A stretch of 7,412 nt of DNA from Marivivens sp. (GTDB lineage Bacteria; Pseudomonadota; Alphaproteobacteria; Rhodobacterales; Rhodobacteraceae), in the NCBI GenBank assembly GCA_024642185.1, contig JAHEBR010000100.1, positions 1 to 7,412 on the forward strand, written 5' to 3'. Made by a program: the position numbers and the translations under genes. Positions 1 to 5,117 of the stretch are shown here, in pieces (positions within the stretch are counted from its first letter, which is position 1; each line of letters starts with the position of its first letter). The notes beneath the pieces were generated by a model. The model was given only the letters and a program-made list of their open reading frames with translations. It was not told the origin of the DNA and made no database searches.

Positions 1-162
1 GTGGATCGCCTGCCCAAGACCCGCTCGGGCAAGATCCTGCGGGCGACGATGGTCAAGATTGCCGACAATCAGGAGTATAAGATGCCGGCGACGATCGACG
101 ATCCGGCAATCCTTGATGAGATCCGGCTGGCGCTTCAGCCGCTGGGCTATGCCAAGGGCTAG
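1..162 (+). CDS. prpE: Propionyl-CoA synthetase (propionate-CoA ligase), C-terminal fragment
   Basis: This is the last 53 codons of a gene that begins left of the window; the GTG at base 1 is an internal valine codon. The product would activate propionate to propionyl-CoA through a propionyl-adenylate, in the cytoplasm, as the entry step of propionate catabolism. The fragment opens with the C-terminal core of the acyl-adenylate-forming family, RLPKTRSGKILR, and the lysine at fragment residue 11 is the conserved lysine of the adenylation half-reaction (in Salmonella PrpE and Acs the equivalent lysine is controlled by acetylation). The following YKMPATIDDPAILDEI stretch is typical of PrpE and separates it reasonably well from acetyl-CoA synthetase, whose ending differs. 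The gene ends in TAG, 24 bases before a terminator, so it is the last gene of its transcript. Acs is the alternative; I think PrpE clearly fits better. Confidence 0.88.
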   Translation: MDRLPKTRSGKILRATMVKIADNQEYKMPATIDDPAILDEIRLALQPLGYAKG

Positions 163-186
163 GCCCAAAGGGCACAGGTGACGTAA

Positions 187-209
187 GGGCGCCCCAGAGG
201 CGCCCTTTT
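187..209 (+). terminator. Rho-independent terminator after prpE
   Basis: A perfect 7-bp inverted repeat, GGGCGCC (187-193) and GGCGCCC (199-205), encloses a 5-base loop and is followed at once by TTTT (206-209). It lies 24 bases after the prpE stop codon and isolates prpE from the next gene. The U run is short, as is common in GC-rich alphaproteobacteria. Confidence 0.85.
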
Positions 210-275
210 CCGTTCTTGCCCCGAGGGGCCACAGAGCGTTAGCATCGGCGCAAGTTCAGCGCGAAGGGGCTTTTC

Positions 276-701
276 ATGTTCAAGACTTTACTCGTTCTCC
301 ATCTTCTGGGGCTCGCCCTCGGCATCGGCGGCGGTGTCGCCAATATGATCGGCGGGCGGATGATGGCCGGGGCCGAGCCTGCCGGGGCCAAAGCCCTTGG
401 CGCGATGCAGCGCCGGATTGGCCGGGCGAGCTTTGTCGGCCTGATCCTGCTGTGGATTACCGGCATCTGGATGGTGCAGGGCTATCACGATGGCGGCTTT
501 GGCGCGCTTCCGGGCAGCTTCTCGGTCAAGATGATCTTCGTGGTGATTGTGACGCTTGCCGCGCTTGCCGCTCAGTGGAAAGCGATCTCGGCAGGCCGCA
601 CGGGCACGCCGCCCAACCGCAAGACCATGGCGATGCTTGGGATGATCTCGGGGCTCTTTTCGATCCTCGCCGTGATCATGGCGGTCGCGACATTTGCCTG
701 A
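276..701 (+). CDS. Small four-helix membrane protein, unknown function (CopD/DUF2269-like shape)
   Basis: The 141-residue product is almost entirely hydrophobic, with four probable transmembrane helices at about residues 4-27, 50-68, 81-99 and 118-140. Short loops between them carry Arg and Lys. Visible features are a histidine in the first helix (His9), a glycine-rich stretch (GLALGIGGGVAN) and a LLWITGIWMV segment in the second helix. This layout resembles small CopD- or DUF2269-like membrane proteins, some of which bind heme or copper, but I see no motif strong enough to assign a function. The ATG at 276 is preceded by a purine-rich GAAGGGG (263-269) with a 6-base spacer, which supports this start. 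It follows the prpE terminator and so should have its own promoter within the 66 bases after that terminator, though none is convincing by eye. The stop codon lies inside the first unit of a tandem repeat. Confidence 0.8.
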   Translation: MFKTLLVLHLLGLALGIGGGVANMIGGRMMAGAEPAGAKALGAMQRRIGRASFVGLILLWITGIWMVQGYHDGGFGALPGSFSVKMIFVVIVTLAALAAQWKAISAGRTGTPPNRKTMAMLGMISGLFSILAVIMAVATFA

Positions 702-761
702 TCTCGGGTGCCTGATCTCGGGTGCCTGATCTCGGGCGCCTGATCTCGGGCGCCTGATCTC
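696..761. repeat. 14-bp tandem repeat, 4.7 copies, between two convergent stop codons
   Basis: Four full units and one partial unit of GCCTGATCTCGGG[T/C] run head to tail at 696-709, 710-723, 724-737, 738-751 and 752-761. Units 1 and 2 end in T, and units 3 and 4 end in C. The TGA of the upstream membrane-protein gene (699-701) lies in unit 1. The NAD kinase stop (TCA on the plus strand, 760-762) sits where unit 5 departs from the consensus by a G-to-A change at 762. The 14-base period places TGA in all three plus-strand frames. Units 3 to 5 can also fold into a hairpin, 732-740 with 749-757: nine pairs including one G-U, with an 8-base loop. There is no T run after it, so it is not a standard terminator. 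Confidence 0.95.
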
Positions 762-1527
762 AGACGAACTGTTCCTGAATGAGCCTCTCTTCGAGCCCGT
801 GACCGGGGTCGAAGAGGATCCGGTGGGTGATCGCCGGTTCGCTGCGGATCACTACGCGCGACACATCGCGCACCGATTTGCCATCGGCATCGGCCATCAC
901 GGGGCGTTTGTCGGGGTCGATCACGTCGAATTGGACCACCGCCGACTTGGGCAGAAGCGCGCCGCGCCAGCGTCGGGGGCGGAAGGCGGCCATGGCCGTC
1001 AACGCCAGAACGTCTGAGCCGATGGGCAGAATGGGCCCGTGGGCGGAATAGTTGTAGGCGGTCGAGCCTGCGGGCGTCGCCACGAGCGCTCCGTCGCAGA
1101 CCAACTCTGACATCCGGAGCCGACCATCGACCGTGATCCGAAGCCGCGCCGCTTGTGGGCCGGCGCGCAGCAGCGAAACCTCGTTGATCGCCAGCGCCTT
1201 GTGCTCGCCGCCGCCCACGGTCGTGGCGACCATGGCCAGCGGGTTGATGGCTTCTTCCTCGGCCGCGGCAAGGCGGAACAGAAGATCGTCTTCGTGATAC
1301 TCGTTCATCAGGAAGCCGACCGTGCCACGGTTCATGCCATAGACCGGCGCATCGAGAGCTTCGGTCTCATGAAGCGTTTGCAGCATGAAGCCGTCTCCCC
1401 CGAGCGCGACGATTACTTCGGCGCTGCCGAGCGCGACGTTGCCGTAGCGCGCCGACAGCACCCCTTGCGCCTCTTGGGCAAGGGGCGAGTCACTGGCGAC
1501 AAAGGCGATTTTCGGTCTCTCGTGCAT
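760..1527 (-). CDS. nadK: NAD kinase (ATP/polyphosphate-dependent NAD+ 2'-phosphotransferase)
   Basis: This cytoplasmic enzyme makes NADP+ from NAD+ and ATP, the only route to NADP(H). The 255-residue protein has the family landmarks in order: an N-terminal strand KIAFVASD (6-13), the catalytic GGDG motif (43-46) within VIVALGGDGFML, NRGTVGFLMN (66-75), the NEVSLLR segment (115-121) and the glycine-rich NAD-binding motif ATPAGSTAYNYSAHGPILP (150-168). The length is normal for the short alphaproteobacterial form. I chose the ATG at 1525-1527 because GAGGAG (plus-strand 1532-1537) lies just upstream. A TTG at 1543-1545 in the same frame would add six residues but has no comparable ribosome site. 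The gene converges on the membrane-protein gene at 276-701 and diverges from glyA. Its stop codon falls at the edge of the 14-bp tandem repeat. Confidence 0.95.
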   Translation of the reverse strand: MHERPKIAFVASDSPLAQEAQGVLSARYGNVALGSAEVIVALGGDGFMLQTLHETEALDAPVYGMNRGTVGFLMNEYHEDDLLFRLAAAEEEAINPLAMVATTVGGGEHKALAINEVSLLRAGPQAARLRITVDGRLRMSELVCDGALVATPAGSTAYNYSAHGPILPIGSDVLALTAMAAFRPRRWRGALLPKSAVVQFDVIDPDKRPVMADADGKSVRDVSRVVIRSEPAITHRILFDPGHGLEERLIQEQFV

Positions 1528-1531
1528 GGCG

Positions 1532-1537
1532 CTCCTC
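1532..1537 (-). promoter_or_regulatory. Ribosome binding site that sets the nadK start
   Basis: The minus strand reads GAGGAG-CGCC-ATG, placing a strong Shine-Dalgarno sequence 4 bases before the ATG at 1525-1527. This argues against the in-frame TTG at 1543-1545 as the start. Confidence 0.7.
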
Positions 1538-1634
1538 GTTTCCAAAAGTGTTGACCCGTGCCGAAAGGAAACGCAAGTCGCGCAAAGGGTGCGACCAATG
1601 GCGGCAACCCGTGAAAACCTGTCGCTTTGAGGGT

Positions 1635-1648
1635 TTTCCTATAGGAAA
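1635..1648. promoter_or_regulatory. Perfect 14-bp palindrome in the nadK-glyA divergent region, candidate operator
   Basis: TTTCCTATAGGAAA is a perfect inverted repeat without a loop, 50 bases before the glyA start and 107 bases before the nadK start. The half-site GGAAAC recurs in the same region: at 1567-1572, at 1644-1649 (the right arm of the palindrome) and inverted as GTTTCC at 1538-1543. The shape fits a dimeric regulator site, and the central TATAGG could also serve as a -10-like element. I do not recognise the site as that of a known regulator. Confidence 0.4.
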
Positions 1649-1698
1649 CTTCGCCCTATTGCTTCGCCAAACCCCTCTCGCCAACAGGATTTGAAACC

Positions 1699-2994
1699 AT
1701 GACCGCCAAGACCCGCGATTCCGGCTTCTTCACCGAAAGCCTTGCGACCCGCGATCCCGAGATCAGCGCCGCCATCAGCAGCGAGCTTGGCCGTCAGCGC
1801 CACGAGATCGAGCTCATCGCCTCGGAAAACATCGTCTCCGCCGCCGTGATGGAAGCGCAAGGCTCGGTGATGACCAACAAATATGCCGAAGGCTATCCCG
1901 GCAAGCGCTACTATGGCGGCTGCGAGTTTGTCGACGTGGCCGAGAACCTCGCCATCGAGCGCGCCTGCAAGATGTTTGGCTGCACCTTCGCCAACGTTCA
2001 GCCCAACTCGGGCAGTCAGGCCAATCAGGGGGTCTATCAGGCGCTTCTGCAGCCGGGAGACACGATCCTCGGCATGAGCCTCGATGCCGGCGGCCACCTG
2101 ACCCACGGCGCCAAGCCGAACCAGTCGGGCAAGTGGTTCAACGCGGTTCAGTATGGCGTGCGCAAGCAGGACAGCCAGATCGACTATGATCAGATCGCAG
2201 CCCTTGCCAAAGAGCATAACCCCAAGCTCCTGATCGCCGGCGGCTCGGCCATTCCGCGCATCATCGACTTTGCACGCATGCGCGAGATTGCCGATAGCGT
2301 CGGTGCGCTTTTGATGGTCGATATGGCCCACTTTGCCGGCCTCGTCGCGGCAGGCATCTATCCTTCGCCCTTCCCGCACGCCCATGTGGCCACCACCACC
2401 ACCCACAAGACCCTGCGCGGCCCGCGCGGTGGCGCGATCTTCACCAATGACGAAGACATCGCCAAAAAGGTTAACTCCGCCATCTTCCCCGGCATTCAGG
2501 GCGGCCCCCTGATGCACGTTATCGCCGCCAAGGCCGTGGCCTTTGGCGAGGCGCTGCGGCCCGAATTCCGCGCCTATCAGGAGGCGGTCGTTTCCAACGC
2601 CAAGGCGCTGGCCGACCAGCTGATGAAGGGCGGCCTCGATATCGTCACCGGCGGCACCGACAGCCATGTGATGCTCGTCGATCTGCGCCCCAAGGGCGTG
2701 AAGGGCAACGAGACCGAAAAGGCCCTCGGCCGCGCCCATATCACCTGCAACAAGAACGGCATCCCGTTTGATCCCGAAAAGCCGACCGTAACCTCGGGCG
2801 TCCGCCTCGGCACGCCTGCCGGCACGACCCGCGGCTTCGGCGAGGCCGAGTTCCGCCAGATCGCCGACTGGATCGTCGACGTGGTCGATGGCCTTGCCGC
2901 CAATGGCCCCGAGGGCAACGCCGAGGTCGAGGCCCGCGTGAAGGCCGGCGTCGAGGCGCTCTGCCAGCGCTTCCCGCTCTATCCCAACCTCTAG
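1699..2994 (+). CDS. glyA: Serine hydroxymethyltransferase
   Basis: This PLP enzyme of the cytoplasm interconverts serine plus tetrahydrofolate with glycine plus 5,10-methylene-tetrahydrofolate, the main source of C1 units and glycine. The 431-residue protein is full length and shows the whole family signature. An N-terminal IELIASENIVS segment lies at 37-47. YAEGYPGKRYYGGCEFVD follows at 62-79. The NSGSQAN segment of the cofactor pocket is at 103-109. VDMAHFAGLVA (207-217) includes Asp208 and His211, which contact the PLP ring. The TTTTHKTLRGPRGG motif (232-245) contains the Schiff-base lysine, Lys237. TSGVRLGTPAGTTRG follows towards the C-terminus. An AGGA sequence (1686-1689) sits 9 bases before the ATG at 1699. 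The gene diverges from nadK across 171 bases and is closed by a strong terminator, so it is probably transcribed alone. Regulation may involve the palindrome at 1635-1648. Confidence 0.98.
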   Translation: MTAKTRDSGFFTESLATRDPEISAAISSELGRQRHEIELIASENIVSAAVMEAQGSVMTNKYAEGYPGKRYYGGCEFVDVAENLAIERACKMFGCTFANVQPNSGSQANQGVYQALLQPGDTILGMSLDAGGHLTHGAKPNQSGKWFNAVQYGVRKQDSQIDYDQIAALAKEHNPKLLIAGGSAIPRIIDFARMREIADSVGALLMVDMAHFAGLVAAGIYPSPFPHAHVATTTTHKTLRGPRGGAIFTNDEDIAKKVNSAIFPGIQGGPLMHVIAAKAVAFGEALRPEFRAYQEAVVSNAKALADQLMKGGLDIVTGGTDSHVMLVDLRPKGVKGNETEKALGRAHITCNKNGIPFDPEKPTVTSGVRLGTPAGTTRGFGEAEFRQIADWIVDVVDGLAANGPEGNAEVEARVKAGVEALCQRFPLYPNL

Positions 2995-3018
2995 GTTCGC
3001 CAAACCATTGAAACCTAT

Positions 3019-3053
3019 ATCGACCGGCAGCCCCCCTGCCGGTCGATCTTCTT
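3019..3053 (+). terminator. Rho-independent terminator after glyA, with an alternative downstream pairing
   Basis: A 12-bp perfect stem, 3019-3030 paired with 3036-3047, encloses a loop of five C and is followed by CTTCTT. It begins 25 bases after the glyA stop codon. The 3' arm can also pair with a third copy of the arm sequence downstream: 3038-3046 with 3052-3060, nine pairs including one G-U, with a TCTTC loop. The two structures exclude each other. Confidence 0.85.
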
Positions 3054-3086
3054 GACCGGCCTCGCCAAGTGCGGACAAGATCGCGC

Positions 3087-3092
3087 AAGGAG
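3087..3092 (+). promoter_or_regulatory. Strong ribosome binding site that sets the amine-dehydrogenase-like start
   Basis: AAGGAG followed by ACTTCC (6 bases) precedes the ATG at 3099. This decides against the in-frame GTG at 3069, which would add ten residues that do not fit the family's N-terminus. Confidence 0.8.
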
Positions 3093-3098
3093 ACTTCC

Positions 3099-5117
3099 AT
3101 GCCGCGCGATCCCCGTTTCGACCCGCTTTTTGAGCCCCTGAAGATCGGCCCCGTCACAGCCCCCAACCGTTTCTGGCAGGTCCCGCACTGCACAGGGATG
3201 GGCAACCAGCATCCCGCTTCGCTTGCGGCGATGCGCGGTGTGAAAGCCGAAGGCGGCTGGGGCGTGGTGAATTCCGAGTATTGCTCGATCCATCCAACCT
3301 CGGACGATACAACCGCCCCCTATGCCTCGCTCTGGGACGAGGGCGATATCCGCAACATGGGCCGCATGGCCGAAGCCGTTCATGCCCACGGCGCCTTGGC
3401 GGGGGTCGAGCTTTGGCACGGCGGGGCGCGCAGCGGCAACGTCTTGTCGCGCGAAGCGCCCTTGGGTCCCGAAAGCATGATGGCGGAAAACCATCCCTGG
3501 CAATCCCAGCGGATGGATCGGCAGGACATTGCGCAGCTTCGGGACTGGCACCGCCTCGCCGCCCTGCGCGCAAGAGAAGCGGATTTCGACGTGGTCTACG
3601 TCTATGCCGCGCATACCTATCTTCTGGCGCAGTTTCTCGATTCCGCTCAGAACCTTCGGTCCGACGATTATGGCGGAGTGTTTCTCAACCGCTCCCGTCT
3701 GGTCCGTGAAATCCTCGAGGACACCCGCGACGCGGTTGGCGATCGCATGGCCCTCGCCATTCGCATCGAGGTCTTGCACGAGGACGGCAGCGGGGCGGAG
3801 GAACGCGCGCGCTTTCTTGAAGAGATCGCGCCGCTCGTGGATGTCTTCGACGTCACGATCCCCGACTATGGCGTCGAGATGGGGCCATCGCGCTTCGTCA
3901 AGGAAGCGCCCCTCGAAGCCCATATCGCCCATGTGCGGGCGACCACGGGCAAGCCCGTTGTCTCGGTCGGCCGCTTCACCAGCCCTGAGACGATGGCCTC
4001 GCAGCTTCGCCGTGGCGTCCTTGATTTCATCGGCGCGGCGCGCCCGTCGATCGCCGATCCGTTTCTGCCGCGCAAGATTGCCGAGGGGCGGCTTGAGGAG
4101 ATCCGCGAATGTATCGGCTGCAATATCTGCTATGCCCATGACGGCCTCGGCGCGCCAATCCGCTGCACCCAGAACCCGACGATGGGCGAGGAATACCGTT
4201 CGGGCTGGCATCCCGAACGGGCGCCTGCCCTGAAAAAGACCGCCGAGCCTGTGCTCGTTGTTGGCGGCGGCCCGGCAGGGCTGGAGGCTGCGCTAACGCT
4301 GTCTCGTCGAGGCGCCACGGTCCTCTTGGCCGAAGCCGAGGCCGAGTTTGGCGGGCGGGTGACCCTCGAATCCCGCCTGCCCGGCCTTTCTGAATGGGCG
4401 CGCGTACGCGACTGGCGGCTCACGCAGCTTCGAACTGATCCGAATGTGTCGCTCTACCCCGACAGCCGCATGACCCCCGACGATGTGCTCGCAACAGAGG
4501 CGCCCCATGTTCTTGTCGCCACAGGAAGCCATTGGCGCAGCGATGGGCGGGGCCGCCATGCGCCCTCGGGCCTTCCGGGCATGGCCGGCCAAGCCGTTCT
4601 GACCCCCGACCAGATCCTGACGGGCCAAAGGCCGGAAAGCGGCTCGATCCTCGTCTATGATGACGAGGGCTATCACATGGCCGCAGGGCTTGCCGATCTT
4701 CTGGCGGGCGAAGGCTTTGACGTGACCTACCTCACGCCTGCGGCCCTTGTGTCTCCTTTTGCCGCCTACACCGTCGAACAGAGCCGCCTGCAGGCAAGGT
4801 TGATCGAGAAAGGCGTGGCGATCCTTGCCAACCAGCGCCTGACAGGGCGGGAAGGGGATCATTGCCGGGTGGCGTGTGTCTTCTCAGGGCGCGAGACCAC
4901 ACTCACGGCCAAAACCGTCGTTCCGGTCACCTCTCGGGAGCCCGCCGAAGAGCTATGGGCAGCCCTGAAAGCTGCGCCGCTCTCGACCCTGCGCCGGATC
5001 GGTGATGTGCGGGCGCCGGGCCTGATCGCCCACGCTGTTCACGATGGCCACAGGGCTGCAAGGGAGCATCTGACCCCAACCAAAGCGCCCCTGCGCGAGA
5101 GGGTCATTCTTGACTGA
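3099..5117 (+). CDS. Trimethylamine-dehydrogenase-like FMN/[4Fe-4S]/FAD oxidoreductase, substrate uncertain
   Basis: The 672-residue protein has the three-part plan of the trimethylamine / dimethylamine / histamine dehydrogenase family (about 730 residues in trimethylamine dehydrogenase, TMADH). An FMN-binding TIM barrel spans about 8-335. A [4Fe-4S] site has Cys338, Cys341, Cys344 and Cys356. A dinucleotide-binding half begins at VLVVGGGPAGLEAA (385-398). Cys31, in QVPHCTGMG, matches the TMADH cysteine that carries covalent FMN. Tyr169 and His172 (YVYAAHTYL) match its catalytic Tyr/His. Compared by eye with TMADH from memory, Tyr61 and Trp106 of the substrate pocket are kept, but Trp264 appears as Tyr257, Trp355 as Asp348, and catalytic Asp267 as Glu260. 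Family members oxidatively deaminate or demethylate amines in the cytoplasm and pass electrons to electron-transferring flavoprotein. The altered pocket makes trimethylamine an uncertain substrate. The start is fixed by AAGGAG. The 3' end overlaps the DUF817 gene by 8 bases. Confidence 0.9.
   Translation: MPRDPRFDPLFEPLKIGPVTAPNRFWQVPHCTGMGNQHPASLAAMRGVKAEGGWGVVNSEYCSIHPTSDDTTAPYASLWDEGDIRNMGRMAEAVHAHGALAGVELWHGGARSGNVLSREAPLGPESMMAENHPWQSQRMDRQDIAQLRDWHRLAALRAREADFDVVYVYAAHTYLLAQFLDSAQNLRSDDYGGVFLNRSRLVREILEDTRDAVGDRMALAIRIEVLHEDGSGAEERARFLEEIAPLVDVFDVTIPDYGVEMGPSRFVKEAPLEAHIAHVRATTGKPVVSVGRFTSPETMASQLRRGVLDFIGAARPSIADPFLPRKIAEGRLEEIRECIGCNICYAHDGLGAPIRCTQNPTMGEEYRSGWHPERAPALKKTAEPVLVVGGGPAGLEAALTLSRRGATVLLAEAEAEFGGRVTLESRLPGLSEWARVRDWRLTQLRTDPNVSLYPDSRMTPDDVLATEAPHVLVATGSHWRSDGRGRHAPSGLPGMAGQAVLTPDQILTGQRPESGSILVYDDEGYHMAAGLADLLAGEGFDVTYLTPAALVSPFAAYTVEQSRLQARLIEKGVAILANQRLTGREGDHCRVACVFSGRETTLTAKTVVPVTSREPAEELWAALKAAPLSTLRRIGDVRAPGLIAHAVHDGHRAAREHLTPTKAPLRERVILD
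5097..5103 (+). promoter_or_regulatory. Ribosome binding site for the TTG-started DUF817 gene
   Basis: GAGAGGG followed by a 6-base spacer precedes TTG at 5110-5112. The site lies inside the coding end of the upstream oxidoreductase gene, which is the usual arrangement for translational coupling. Confidence 0.6.

Noticed and set aside
216..245. Promoter TTGCCC-N18-TAGCAT before the four-helix membrane protein
   Set aside because: The position is suitable but both hexamers are weak; not enough to list as a feature.
696..761. CRISPR array
   Set aside because: The units are 14 bp, directly adjacent and without unique spacers; this is a simple tandem repeat.
1528..1545. N-terminal extension of NAD kinase from TTG at 1543-1545
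   Set aside because: The ATG at 1525-1527 has GAGGAG just upstream and gives the usual family N-terminus.
1639..3078. Long open frame on the minus strand opposite glyA (479 codons)
   Set aside because: It is the antisense shadow of glyA. Its composition is Gly/Ala/Arg/Asp/His-rich with no recognisable domain, it lacks a ribosome site, and glyA is certain.
3052..3081. Promoter TTGACC-N18-CAAGAT before the oxidoreductase gene
   Set aside because: The predicted start of transcription would fall within the ribosome binding site at 3087-3092, so the match is probably chance.
3069..3098. Extended start (GTG at 3069) for the oxidoreductase
   Set aside because: The ten extra residues do not fit the family's N-terminus, and the ATG at 3099 has an ideal AAGGAG.
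3015..4211. Long open frame on the minus strand opposite the oxidoreductase gene (398 codons)
   Set aside because: It is a shadow caused by the high GC content at third positions. There is no domain or ribosome site, and it also crosses the glyA terminator.
3529..4233. Plus-strand open frame inside the oxidoreductase gene (234 codons)
   Set aside because: It is a Ser/Arg-rich out-of-frame shadow; the other frame holds the full set of family motifs.
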